A stretch of 18,693 nucleotides of DNA from Tannerella sp. (GCA_031272655.1 JAISTJ010000097.1:1-18693); one strand, 5' to 3'. Positions 7,056 to 14,901 are shown, counted from the stretch's first letter. Made by a program: numbers and translations. The notes: a model not told the origin generated them from the sequence alone.

Positions 7056-7622
7056 ATGACAAAGATAGCCATATTCGCCTCTGGTTCAGGCACTAATGCC
7101 GAAAATATCATCAATTATTTTGATTCCAGCGATGATATAAAAGTGGCGCTTGTTTTATCGAACCGAGAAGACGCGAAAGTTCATGAGAGGGCAAAAAAAC
7201 TTGGCGTGCCGTCTTTTGCGTTTACGAATGCGGAATTTCGCGAGGGAACCAACATTCTTGCGACGCTTGCCACATACGAAATCGGCTTCATAGCCCTTGC
7301 GGGCTTCATGGCGCTTATCTCGCCTGCGCTACTGCAAGCTTATGACCACAAAATCATCAACATACATCCCTCATTATTACCGAAATACGGAGGCAAGGGA
7401 ATGTTCGGGAGGCATGTTCATGAAGCCGTTTTAGCTGCCGGCGAACATGAATCGGGCATCACAATCCATTATGTCAATGAGCGTTACGATGAAGGCGAGA
7501 TTATCTTTCAAGCCCTGACGCCGATTTCGCCCAATGACAACGTCAAAACCCTTGAACATAAGATACATAATCTCGAATACAACTATTATCCACTAATTAT
7601 CAAGAAATTAGTCTCGCAATGA
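7056..7622 (+). CDS. purN: Phosphoribosylglycinamide formyltransferase
   Basis: Transfers a formyl group from 10-formyltetrahydrofolate to GAR, the third step of purine synthesis; 188 residues. The N-terminal phosphate loop FASGSGTNAENI is at 7-18. Catalytic residues are Asn102 and His104 in IINIHPSLLPKYGGKG, and Asp145 in IHYVNERYDEGEII, matching Asn106, His108 and Asp144 of E. coli PurN. The start at 7056 is chosen because of the AAGGAGA ribosome-binding site and because MTKIAIFASG is where family members begin; an ORF start at 7008 would add 16 unrelated residues. It overlaps the next gene by 4 bp (ATGA), so this purine gene leads an operon with two cell-envelope-type genes. Confidence 0.95.
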   Translation: MTKIAIFASGSGTNAENIINYFDSSDDIKVALVLSNREDAKVHERAKKLGVPSFAFTNAEFREGTNILATLATYEIGFIALAGFMALISPALLQAYDHKIINIHPSLLPKYGGKGMFGRHVHEAVLAAGEHESGITIHYVNERYDEGEIIFQALTPISPNDNVKTLEHKIHNLEYNYYPLIIKKLVSQ

Positions 7623-8368
7623 AAATAACAGTCAATCCCAAGTATGAGCATCTCCGCCCGTTCGTTGAGCGGCTGCCGCAAGACTTCGACAACGGAGGCG
7701 AATTGCTTCATAAACAGAGGAATACCGTTAAAAAATTTGATCTCGGCGATGGTTTAAGCCTGAATGTCAAGCGTTTCGGCAAACCGCATTTTTTGAATCG
7801 TATCATTTACACATTCTTCAGAAAATCAAAGGCTTACAGGTCATACGAGAATACTTTTGAGATTGCCGGACGCGGATTTGACGTTGCCGACGCCGTTGCT
7901 TTCATTGAGAAAAAAAGCGCCGGACTGCTGTCGGACAGTTTTTTTGTCAGCGTTCAACTTCAACAGGTGCATGAGATAAGGCGGTACTACTCAGGACCGC
8001 TTGATAATATGGCTAAGGAGGTGTTGTGGGAGTTCGGCAAATATACTGCCGCCCTGCACGATGCAGGGATTTTCCACCCCGACTATTCGCCGGGTAATAT
8101 ACTGATTACCAATCAAGAAACCTCTCCGCGCCGCTTCTGCTTGATAGACCTCAACAGGGTGAAATTCGGCAAAGTAAGCCTCCGGAAAGGGCTTCGCAAC
8201 TTTGAGAGGCTGTTCATTGACGACGATCCCTATCTGTTGATGGCAGGCGTCTATCCTCCAATGCGCAACCAATTCATGCCTCCAACAGAGACTTTTGACT
8301 ATATGTTAAAATACAGGAACCGTTACATAAAACATCGCGAACGCAAAAACCGCAGGAAAAAATTATGA
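7619..8368 (+). CDS. Lipopolysaccharide kinase (InaA/Kdo kinase-like) family protein
   Basis: A 249-residue protein with a small protein-kinase-like fold. A candidate ATP-binding Lys51 is in LNVKRFG; the catalytic loop reads HPDYSPGN (153-160), with Asp155 as base and Asn160 as metal ligand; the metal-binding DFG equivalent is DLN at 177-179. The family includes the Kdo and heptose kinases that phosphorylate the inner core of lipopolysaccharide on the cytoplasmic face of the membrane. The basic C-terminus (KHRERKNRRKKL) could aid membrane association. The 4-bp overlaps on both sides link it to purN and to the glycosyltransferase, which supports a role in LPS core assembly. The exact acceptor is not known. 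Confidence 0.8.
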   Translation: MKITVNPKYEHLRPFVERLPQDFDNGGELLHKQRNTVKKFDLGDGLSLNVKRFGKPHFLNRIIYTFFRKSKAYRSYENTFEIAGRGFDVADAVAFIEKKSAGLLSDSFFVSVQLQQVHEIRRYYSGPLDNMAKEVLWEFGKYTAALHDAGIFHPDYSPGNILITNQETSPRRFCLIDLNRVKFGKVSLRKGLRNFERLFIDDDPYLLMAGVYPPMRNQFMPPTETFDYMLKYRNRYIKHRERKNRRKKL

Positions 8369-9078
8369 CAGAACTATTGATAATCACGCCGGTAAAAGAT
8401 TCCCTCGACACGACCTTAGACACAATAAACAGCGTCGTATCGGCTGCCGTGCCACCTCATAAATACGTGGTTTATAACGATTTCAGCTCTTCCGAAACGA
8501 AAGCCGCGCTTGAAACGAAACAAAAAGAACTCGGTTTCGAGCTTGTCAATCTTGAGGATATAACCGATACGCCATCGCCAAACTACCGATTAATACTGCA
8601 ACATGCCCGCAGCATGGCGCTTGAGCTGAATGTCCCGTTGCTTATAACCGAATCGGACGTAACCGTCAAGCCCGACACGTTCGGCAAAATGCTTGATTTC
8701 AGCCGCCGGCACGGCAATTGCGGCATGGTGGCGGCTGTAACGGTTGATGAAACGGGCAAGGTCAACTTCCCGTACCTTAATTATAAAAAGCATAAAGAAG
8801 CGGTAGTTGAGGCATCCCACAGCCTTAGCTTCTGTTCTACTTTGCTGAGTACAGATCTTCTTAACACCTTGTCTTTCAGCGAGTTATCAGAGTCAAAAGA
8901 CTGGTTCGACGTGTTTATCACCCGCCGTTCACGCCAGTCGGGTTTTAAAAACTACCTGCTCATGGACACGCCGGTACTGCACCGCCCCCACAGCAGCCGT
9001 CCTTGGAAACGCCTCAAATACACTAATCCCCTTAAGTACTACATAGTTAAGTTCTTCAAGAGGAAAGACCGGATCTGA
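8365..9078 (+). CDS. Family 2-type glycosyltransferase
   Basis: A 237-residue GT-A-fold protein. ITPVKD at 7-12 begins the nucleotide-sugar binding strand; VVYNDFSS at 35-42 replaces the usual VDDGS; ITESDVTVK at 94-102 is the DxD-like metal and sugar-nucleotide site. His206 in LHRPHSS may correspond to the late conserved His of the family. There is no membrane segment, but the C-terminus is Lys/Arg rich (KYYIVKFFKRKDRI), suggesting membrane attachment. It overlaps the LPS-kinase-like gene by 4 bp, so it most likely adds a sugar to LPS or a similar envelope glycan. Donor and acceptor cannot be told. It ends 7 bp from the convergent lipoprotein gene. Confidence 0.82.
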   Translation: MTELLIITPVKDSLDTTLDTINSVVSAAVPPHKYVVYNDFSSSETKAALETKQKELGFELVNLEDITDTPSPNYRLILQHARSMALELNVPLLITESDVTVKPDTFGKMLDFSRRHGNCGMVAAVTVDETGKVNFPYLNYKKHKEAVVEASHSLSFCSTLLSTDLLNTLSFSELSESKDWFDVFITRRSRQSGFKNYLLMDTPVLHRPHSSRPWKRLKYTNPLKYYIVKFFKRKDRI

Positions 9079-9085
9079 AAAACTG

Positions 9086-9952
9086 TTATCCTACAACTAT
9101 AACAAGATAATTGCTGAGGCTCCAGAACTGGGTGACATTCCTGATTTTAAGCGTCAGGTTGCCGTCTTCATCTTTTGAAAACGAATAAGACTCCTTCGGA
9201 TGATTTGTTTTGACAACAGCTTTTGAGGCATAGAGCGGGATTTCGGTTACCTGACGTTTGTCAATGGCTATAAAATAGTCGTTGTTGAATTTCCCGTTAA
9301 AGAGTTTGGGCTTCGAGAACAAGCCGCCTCCAGTCAGGATATTTTGCTCTTTAAGCTCCTTTTTGGTGCCGAAACAGTAATAAACTTTGTGTATTGAGCG
9401 GTCCTGCTCCTTGATTTGTTCATCCTTCAGTTCATTTTCGTCCTGAAGGTTTTTTACGTCGGCGCTCAGGTTATCAATCTGCCCGCTCATCCTCCGTATC
9501 TCCTCGTTTTTTTGATTGATTTCGCTTTGCAGACGTATCACAAGGCTGCTTTTCTCGCTCAGGTCTTTTGTCAGCCGGTCTATTGTCTTCTGCATAGCGT
9601 CAATGCGTAAGTTGCTGTTATTAAGCTTGTTTTGAAGTTCGGAAAGTTGTTTCTTGTCCTTCTTAAGCTTATCTACAATGAAATCCATGTTCTTGCGGAT
9701 CTGTGTCAAGCCCGATTCGGTCAACTCGTTATCTTTTTGAAAATTGATAAAGTCTTCCGCCTCGCGGATGGTTTTGATGTCTTCCTCTATCGAATTGAGT
9801 ACGCTCAACATCTCGTTCATCTCTGTTTCGTTATGCTTCAGGAGCAGCCTCAGAGAATCGTTTTCCGTCAAAGCGCGTTTGTATTCCGATGAATACTGCG
9901 TGCATGACGTTACCGCTAATATGAATACGAAAAATGATAAAATTGTTTTCAT
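9086..9952 (-). CDS. Coiled-coil lipoprotein, Cbp1 (collagen-binding adhesin)-like
   Basis: A 288-residue exported protein. The signal peptide ends in the lipobox LAVTSC, with lipid-modified Cys17. Residues about 25-190 form a long heptad-rich coiled coil (e.g. SELQNKLNNSNLRIDAM). A globular C-terminal domain follows, starting VYYCFGTKKELKEQNIL (190-206) and ending TQFWSLSNYLVIVV. From memory this tail matches the Bacteroides family annotated as Cbp1 collagen-binding glycoprotein adhesins. One Bacteroidota O-glycosylation motif, D-S-L at 32-34, is present just after the lipid anchor. The residues after Cys17 (TQYSSEY) lack the acidic surface-export signal, so it may face the periplasm. It follows rsmI by 38 bp and may share its transcript. 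Collagen binding is not demonstrated here. Confidence 0.78.
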   Translation of the reverse strand: MKTILSFFVFILAVTSCTQYSSEYKRALTENDSLRLLLKHNETEMNEMLSVLNSIEEDIKTIREAEDFINFQKDNELTESGLTQIRKNMDFIVDKLKKDKKQLSELQNKLNNSNLRIDAMQKTIDRLTKDLSEKSSLVIRLQSEINQKNEEIRRMSGQIDNLSADVKNLQDENELKDEQIKEQDRSIHKVYYCFGTKKELKEQNILTGGGLFSKPKLFNGKFNNDYFIAIDKRQVTEIPLYASKAVVKTNHPKESYSFSKDEDGNLTLKIRNVTQFWSLSNYLVIVVG

Positions 9953-9990
9953 TTGTTTTATTGTTGTTTGTTAAAAATGAATCCTGAAAA

Positions 9991-10662
9991 TTAATTTGCT
10001 CCGCTTACGACGATGACAATTTCGCCTCTCGGAGGTTTGGCGATGAAGTGTTTGATTACTTCCGCAATAGTGCCGCGAATTGTCTCCTCATGAATCTTTG
10101 TCAGTTCGCGCGAGACAGATATCTGCCGTTCTTCGCCGCATGCTTCGCAGAGGTTTTGAAGCGTCTTCAGCAGTTTGAGCGGAGACTCATAGATTATGGA
10201 CGTATGCTTGGCTGTGGCTATCTCGTTCAGACGTGTCTGGCGGCCTTTTTTAGTGGGCAGAAAACCTTCAAAATAGAACCGGTCGGCCGGCAACGACGAC
10301 AAAACGAGCGCCGGAATACAGGCTGTCGCCCCGGGCAGGCACTCCACCTCAATGCCCTTCCTGATACATTCCCTGATAAGCATGAAACCCGGATCAGATA
10401 TGCCCGGCGTACCGGCGTCCGACACAAGAGCCACATTATCACCGGCTTTCATCAGTTCAGTTATCTGATTAACCTTCCTGTGCTCGTTGTGAAGATGATG
10501 CGACACCAACCGTTTCTCAATCTTGTAATGCTTCAGGAGTATGCTTGTAGTGCGGGTATCTTCGGCAAGTATGTACGACGCTTCCTTAAGCGCCTCCACT
10601 GCGCGGTATGTCATGTCCCCGAGATTTCCTATCGGAGTTGGAACAACAGTAAGCTTAGCCAT
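9991..10662 (-). CDS. rsmI: 16S rRNA (cytidine(1402)-2'-O)-methyltransferase
   Basis: Methylates the ribose of C1402 in the decoding centre of 16S rRNA using S-adenosylmethionine; 223 residues. It shows the tetrapyrrole-methylase fold motifs of RsmI: VPTPIGNLGD (7-16), AEDTR (34-38), VSDAGTPGISDPG and FEGFLPTKKGR. It is slightly shorter than the E. coli enzyme, lacking part of its C-terminal extension, as is common in this phylum. The start lies 3 bp after the stop of the upstream Pro/Gln-rich gene, so the two are in one operon. Confidence 0.95.
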   Translation of the reverse strand: MAKLTVVPTPIGNLGDMTYRAVEALKEASYILAEDTRTTSILLKHYKIEKRLVSHHLHNEHRKVNQITELMKAGDNVALVSDAGTPGISDPGFMLIRECIRKGIEVECLPGATACIPALVLSSLPADRFYFEGFLPTKKGRQTRLNEIATAKHTSIIYESPLKLLKTLQNLCEACGEERQISVSRELTKIHEETIRGTIAEVIKHFIAKPPRGEIVIVVSGAN

Positions 10663-10665
10663 TGA

Positions 10666-11580
10666 TTATAAGAATCTGATTTCAAGAGTTTTAACGAAAT
10701 CCTGTACGACCGGATCATCAAGATCCCATTGCAGGTTGTCGTACAAAAATCGCATCGTATCATCCATATTATCAATGCCGTTCAGCGCATTCAAGACATT
10801 GTTCATCTGCTCTTCGCTGCCGTTAAACAATTCCCGTTTGTACAGGAAGCGGTCATTGATGCTGAATGCTTTACGAAGATCCTTCAGCCGCTTCTTCTCA
10901 ATCAAATCATTAACGGAGCTTGGACTGCCGAATTTCTGCATCTGTGGCGGCGTCTGGACAGGGGTTATCACTGCATGGCGTGGCGTCTGTTCTATTTTTG
11001 ATATAACAGATTGGGGGATTGGCGGATTGTGGGATTGATGCTGTTGTAATGGCTGAAAAGCAGGTTGCGGTCTGGGTTGCAACGGCTTAGGCGCTGGCTG
11101 TGGCTGAGGTTTTGGCTGAGGCTGGGTTGCCACAGGTTGAGGCGCCACAGATTGAGGCTTAGCCGGCTGAGGCGTCGGTTGAGGCTCGGCTTTGAAAGCC
11201 GGTGGCGGCGGTTGCGGCGCAGACTGCTGAACCGGCGGTTGAACCGGCGGCTGAACCGGCGGCTGTACCGGATGTGGCAACTCATTTTGAGGTTTTTCCT
11301 GATGAGCAGCTACATTCGCATCTTCGCCCAAATGTTCAAGACTAAACATCTGGCGTTGAACAGTTTCCATCAACAGCTTATGTTCCTGCATCTTTGAAGC
11401 GAACAAATTCACCTGGACGGATTCCAAGTAATGAATATCATTCTGTATCCTCTGCACAAGGTCATACGCCTTACTGAAAAATGAAACGGGATACAGCTCG
11501 GTATCCGTCATGCTTTCTGCCAATTCTTTCAGAACAGTCAGGTTTTGAATGACTTGATTAAGTTTCTCATTATTAGCCAT
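10666..11580 (-). CDS. Conserved Bacteroidota protein with a Pro/Gln-rich linker, function unknown
   Basis: A 304-residue protein in three parts. Residues 1-95 are helical and likely coiled coil (KAYDLVQRIQNDIHYLESV); 97-190 are almost entirely Pro, Gln, Ala and Lys, including the tandem VQPP unit at 105-117; 220-304 form a globular domain with SINDRFLYKRELFNGSEEQMNNVLNAL and ending FVKTLEIRFL. From memory this last domain is a conserved Bacteroidota module without assigned function. No signal peptide or membrane segment is present, so it is probably cytoplasmic. A start 39 bp upstream would overlap the nitroreductase gene; ATG at 11580 gives a 22-bp gap and is preferred. It lies 3 bp before rsmI, which suggests cotranscription but says little about its job. 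Confidence 0.8.
   Translation of the reverse strand: MANNEKLNQVIQNLTVLKELAESMTDTELYPVSFFSKAYDLVQRIQNDIHYLESVQVNLFASKMQEHKLLMETVQRQMFSLEHLGEDANVAAHQEKPQNELPHPVQPPVQPPVQPPVQQSAPQPPPPAFKAEPQPTPQPAKPQSVAPQPVATQPQPKPQPQPAPKPLQPRPQPAFQPLQQHQSHNPPIPQSVISKIEQTPRHAVITPVQTPPQMQKFGSPSSVNDLIEKKRLKDLRKAFSINDRFLYKRELFNGSEEQMNNVLNALNGIDNMDDTMRFLYDNLQWDLDDPVVQDFVKTLEIRFL
11228..11271. repeat. 12-bp tandem repeat encoding VQPP units
   Basis: Three copies of TGAACCGGCGG(T/C) plus a partial fourth, in register with the reading frame of the minus-strand Pro/Gln-rich protein (residues 105-117). It probably varies in copy number by slippage without breaking the frame. Confidence 0.85.
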
Positions 11581-11602
11581 ATATCTACTTTTTAAGCGCT
11601 TA

Positions 11603-12241
11603 TTATTTCGGGTATCCAACCGGATTATTGAGAATCAGCAACTGTTTATCCGTCAGTTTCAGCGCTTTTGTAAGCTCGTCGCGGTTCATTGTGCCTCGCG
11701 GAACGGTAGCGAGGCCAACTGCGGCGCAAAACAGATTAATGTTCTGATTAACAATACCTCCATCCATAGCGGCTGTGAGTTTGGTGCCGTCTTTCGTGGG
11801 GTCGCCGAGCTTGTCCAAGTTAGCGACGAGGACGATGCAGACGGGGGCTGTGGCTGCGAAATCCTGTCCGGCAGCGACAGCCTTACGATAGTCGCCGGCC
11901 GAAACGGGTTTTAACTCGTGTCCGGCAGGGTCATAGAGATAAGCGCCGTCTTTGTTTATAAGATAGACGTCTATCTCCTGGCGGTTCATTGCCGATGGCG
12001 CCGTGCGTTTGCCGTCTTCGCGGTTAATGCCGTTAGCAGCCCATAACAAATCGGATATATCCTGCAAAGAAAGCTCTTTGCTGCTGTACTCGCGCGTGGA
12101 ATGGCGGTCTGTCAACGCCTGCATAAACGTTGCGCCGCGTGTTTTGTCGGGCTTATTTAACTTAATAGCCTGCAACTCCTGTGAACTTGCGCCCGTTGCG
12201 CCAAACAACAGGGCGACCAATACAAATAATAAATTTCTCAT
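11603..12241 (-). CDS. Exported SagB/ThcOx-type nitroreductase family protein
   Basis: A 212-residue FMN-dependent oxidoreductase of the nitroreductase fold. RHSTREYSSKELS (46-58) and RTAPSAMNRQEIDVYL (79-94) are the FMN-phosphate and ring-binding segments; GLATVPRG at 176-183 is the second FMN-binding region. Residues 1-21 (MRNLLFVLVALLFGATGASS) look like a cleavable signal peptide, so the enzyme probably works outside the cytoplasm, where an FMN enzyme is unusual. I recall similar signal-bearing members in other Bacteroidales. An ATG 12 bp upstream (12253) is also possible and would only lengthen the signal peptide. It follows the transporter gene by about 30 bp. Substrate unknown; SagB-like names do not imply a role in toxin maturation here, as no precursor peptide is seen. 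Confidence 0.85.
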   Translation of the reverse strand: MRNLLFVLVALLFGATGASSQELQAIKLNKPDKTRGATFMQALTDRHSTREYSSKELSLQDISDLLWAANGINREDGKRTAPSAMNRQEIDVYLINKDGAYLYDPAGHELKPVSAGDYRKAVAAGQDFAATAPVCIVLVANLDKLGDPTKDGTKLTAAMDGGIVNQNINLFCAAVGLATVPRGTMNRDELTKALKLTDKQLLILNNPVGYPK

Positions 12242-12273
12242 AACACAAAACATTAAAAAATTAAACTTAAACT

Positions 12274-13728
12274 TTATATAGTAATCGGTTTATACTTAGG
12301 AACTAACGACTTCATAATGCACCATCCTATCAGGTAGGCGACGGCGCAGAAGCAGAAGATGACGAAGTAACCGGCCGGTTTGCCCGTGAAACCGAAGAAC
12401 GTCATGTTGGTTTCGCCCGCATAGACAAAGAGGTTGCCGGCTATGTACTGCAGGAACATCGAGCCTAAGCCGCCTGCCATGCCGCCGATACCGGTAACGG
12501 TGGCAATAGCGCCTTTGGGGAACATATCGCCGATAGTGGAAAACAGGTTGGCGCTCCAAGCCTGATGAGCCGAGCAGCCGAGCGAGATGAGCAACACCGG
12601 CAGCCACGCAGCGTTACGTCCGAGGTCGGCAAAAGCCATGCCGAGCGGCTGCGCTAAAAGTACGAACAGCGGGAAGAACGCAAAGATAAGCATAGCCTTC
12701 ATGCGCGCGGCGTAAGGGTTCTGACCGCTACGGGCTATGAACAGCGTTGGCAGTTTGCCGCCAAATATTGACAGCACGGTAACGATCGCATACAGTGTGA
12801 ATATCAGCGCCATGCCCAGACCTTCGGACGTCTTGATGCCGAACTGCGTATTGAGATACGAGGGAGTCCAAAAGAGGAAGAACCACCAGACGCCGTCGGT
12901 CATGAACTTGCCGACCGCAAAAGCCCATGTCTGCTTATGCTTGAAACACTCTTTGAACGGCACTTTTTCCACTTCTGCGGTCTGTTCAATCGGTTCGTAT
13001 TTGTCCTGTTCGATATATTCTAATTCCGCAGCGCTAACTCTCTTATTTTTAGCGGGTTTATCATACAGGAAAACCCAAAACGCCATCCAGATGAAACCCA
13101 AAACGCCTATGATAATGAAAGCCATTTCCCATCCAAATGCCTTTGCAAGCGGGGGAATAGACAGCGGAGCAAAGAGCGCTCCGATAGAGGCGCCGGCATT
13201 GAAGATGGATGTAGAGTAAGCGCGGTCTTTCTTGGGGAAATACTCGGCTGTGGCTTTGATAGCGGCGGGGAAGTTGCCCGCCTCGCCGAGAGCCAGTACA
13301 CATCGCGCCACAAGGAAGCACCACATGCTTATGGTAGCGATTAATACGGCAGTGTCGCCTGTCGCCTGCGCAAGTGCGGCGGCGGAATGTAAGCCAACAC
13401 TTGCCTCGGTAACCATACCGCAGACGGCGTGCATACAAGCGCCCACGCTCCAGACGCCAATAGCCCAGAGGAAGCCTTTCTTGGTGCCCATCCATTCCAC
13501 GAACCTGCCTGCAAACAGCATGCAGATAGCATAAAAGATGGAAAAGACGGATGTGATGCGGCCGTAATGGCTTTCATCCCAGTGAAATTCAGGTTTGATA
13601 AACTCGTCCCACGTCAGTGAAAGTACCTGACGGTCAAGGTAATTGATTGTAGTTGCAAAAAACAGCATAGCGCAGATGACCCAACGGTAGTTGGTCATCG
13701 CAGCGGCTGATTGGTTTAATTTGTTCAT
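12274..13728 (-). CDS. exuT: MFS hexuronate transporter, ExuT-like
   Basis: A 484-residue membrane protein with about 12 hydrophobic segments, of the anion:cation symporter family of the major facilitator superfamily. NYLDRQVLS (29-37) in the first helix, the loop RFVEWMGTKKG (75-85) and GEAGNFPAAIKATAEYFP (148-165) are typical of ExuT/DgoT-type carriers of galacturonate, glucuronate or related acids. Residues about 101-135 form a longer loop than in E. coli ExuT. It lies 79 bp downstream of kdgK on the same strand, and kdgK acts later in the same uronate pathway, which supports hexuronate as substrate. The gap holds a 28-bp AT-rich repeat and a small hairpin, so it may be partly separately controlled. 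Exact sugar acid unknown. Confidence 0.87.
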   Translation of the reverse strand: MNKLNQSAAAMTNYRWVICAMLFFATTINYLDRQVLSLTWDEFIKPEFHWDESHYGRITSVFSIFYAICMLFAGRFVEWMGTKKGFLWAIGVWSVGACMHAVCGMVTEASVGLHSAAALAQATGDTAVLIATISMWCFLVARCVLALGEAGNFPAAIKATAEYFPKKDRAYSTSIFNAGASIGALFAPLSIPPLAKAFGWEMAFIIIGVLGFIWMAFWVFLYDKPAKNKRVSAAELEYIEQDKYEPIEQTAEVEKVPFKECFKHKQTWAFAVGKFMTDGVWWFFLFWTPSYLNTQFGIKTSEGLGMALIFTLYAIVTVLSIFGGKLPTLFIARSGQNPYAARMKAMLIFAFFPLFVLLAQPLGMAFADLGRNAAWLPVLLISLGCSAHQAWSANLFSTIGDMFPKGAIATVTGIGGMAGGLGSMFLQYIAGNLFVYAGETNMTFFGFTGKPAGYFVIFCFCAVAYLIGWCIMKSLVPKYKPITI

Positions 13729-13736
13729 AGTTATTT

Positions 13737-13769
13737 AGTGATGAGTGTTGAGTGATGAGGATTGTCCTC
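13737..13769. repeat. Direct repeat and small hairpin upstream of the transporter
   Basis: AGTGATGAG occurs at 13737-13745 and again at 13751-13759. Overlapping the second copy, GAGGA-TTG-TCCTC at 13757-13769 can form a 5-bp stem. It lies within the transcript leader between kdgK and the transporter and may affect their relative expression; too weak to call a terminator. Confidence 0.45.
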
Positions 13770-13796
13770 TTAATTCTTAATTTTTAATTCTTAATT
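13769..13796. repeat. 28-bp AT-rich intergenic repeat, copy 2
   Basis: Identical over 28 bp to 1331-1358 and in the same orientation. It starts 11 bp after the kdgK stop codon as read on the minus strand; the bases between (AATTATGAATT) look like a decayed further unit. Confidence 0.85.
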
Positions 13797-13807
13797 AATT
13801 CATAATT

Positions 13808-14848
13808 CTACCGCAAAACTCTCCCCGACCCGTCGCCCTTGAGCAGGTTCTCCACTTCGGCGACAGTAACGAGGTTGAAGTCTCCATAGACAGTATGTTT
13901 GAGGCACGAAGCAGCTACAGCAAAATCCAACACCTTCTGGTAGTCGGGATATGTCAGCAGCCCGTAGATAAGTCCGCCCATAAAAGAATCGCCTCCCCCG
14001 ACGCGATCTACTATATGGGTTATATCGTAACGCTTTGATTGTAAGAGTTTTCCATCGGAATAAAGCACGCCGCCCCAAGTATTATGATTAGCGTTAATCG
14101 CACCCCGCAGGGTGATAACAATCTTTTTAGCGCGCGGGAACCGTACAGTCATCTGTTTACAAACCGATTCAAACATTGCCGCATCAACATCTCCGCCGGT
14201 AGTTGCCACGTTGAAGCCTTCGGGCTTGATCCCAAACACCTTCTCGCAGTCTTCCTCGTTGCCGAGTACAATGTCGCAGCCTTCTACCAAAGCAGGCATC
14301 ACTTCGGACGCATGCTTCCCGTATTTCCAAAGATTTTTCCGATAGTTGAGATCACACGAAACGATGACACCCAGACGGTTAGCCGTCTGTATCGCTTCGA
14401 GGCACACATCGGCGGCCGATTGCGACAGCGCCGGCGTTATACCTGTCCAGTGAAACCATCCGGCGTCGGCAAAAATCGCCTCCCAGTCAAGCATTCCCTT
14501 CTCAATCGTAGCGATAGACGAGTGAGCGCGGTCATAAACGACTTTCGACGACCGCGCCACAGCTCCCGTCTCAAGGAAATAAATCCCCTGCCTCTCGCCG
14601 CCGCGGATGATATGCTTTACCCCGACATTGTGCGAACGCAAGTTCATGATGCAAGCGTCGGCAATGTCATTCAAAGGCAGCCTCGTAACAAACTCAGTAT
14701 CAATACCATAATTCGCAAGCGACACAGCTACATTAGCCTCGCCGCCACCAAAAACAGCGCTGTACTCATGCGCCTGTGAGAAACGCAGGTATCCCGGAGT
14801 CGCCAGTCGCAGCATAATTTCTCCAAATGTTATAACTTTTTTCGACAT
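13808..14848 (-). CDS. kdgK: 2-dehydro-3-deoxygluconokinase (PfkB family)
   Basis: Phosphorylates 2-keto-3-deoxygluconate (KDG) to KDPG, the step before aldol cleavage in hexuronate breakdown; 346 residues. PfkB-family motifs: FGGGEANVAVSLA at 33-45 near the substrate, DLNYRKNLW at 166-174, and the anion hole and catalytic base RVGGGDSFMGG (282-292) with Asp287. SLANYG and the YR pair in DLNYR fit KDG kinases rather than ribokinase or fructokinase. The ExuT-like transporter follows, which strengthens the assignment; the KDPG aldolase gene and the isomerase/reductase genes are not in this window. A TAnnTTTG element and a palindrome sit upstream, pointing to its own, possibly sugar-acid-responsive, promoter. 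Confidence 0.88.
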   Translation of the reverse strand: MSKKVITFGEIMLRLATPGYLRFSQAHEYSAVFGGGEANVAVSLANYGIDTEFVTRLPLNDIADACIMNLRSHNVGVKHIIRGGERQGIYFLETGAVARSSKVVYDRAHSSIATIEKGMLDWEAIFADAGWFHWTGITPALSQSAADVCLEAIQTANRLGVIVSCDLNYRKNLWKYGKHASEVMPALVEGCDIVLGNEEDCEKVFGIKPEGFNVATTGGDVDAAMFESVCKQMTVRFPRAKKIVITLRGAINANHNTWGGVLYSDGKLLQSKRYDITHIVDRVGGGDSFMGGLIYGLLTYPDYQKVLDFAVAASCLKHTVYGDFNLVTVAEVENLLKGDGSGRVLR

Positions 14849-14871
14849 ACATAATTAATAAATAGCGACGG

Positions 14872-14901
14872 CAAAGATAGTCTTTTTTTTAAATATAACA
14901 G
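14872..14901 (-). promoter_or_regulatory. Candidate promoter of the kdgK operon
   Basis: The minus strand reads TATCTTTG (14879-14872), an exact TAnnTTTG match. The -33 position, 19 bases upstream, shows CTG instead of TTG. The leader to the kdgK ATG would be about 20 nt. Confidence 0.5.

Noticed and set aside
10048..10665. Plus-strand ORF covering rsmI
   Set aside because: Shadow of rsmI; no motif and no start signal.
11228..11271. Possible CRISPR-like short repeats
   Set aside because: The 12-bp units are directly adjacent without spacers and encode in-frame VQPP.
11065..11397. Arg/Leu-rich plus-strand ORF
   Set aside because: It is the antisense reading of the Pro/Gln-rich repeat region, which accounts for its low complexity.
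11603..12241. SagB-like enzyme as part of a thiazole/oxazole peptide toxin cluster
   Set aside because: No precursor peptide, cyclodehydratase (YcaO) or exporter gene is nearby.
14084..14779. Plus-strand ORF of 231 codons opposite kdgK
   Set aside because: Antisense shadow of kdgK with no family motif.
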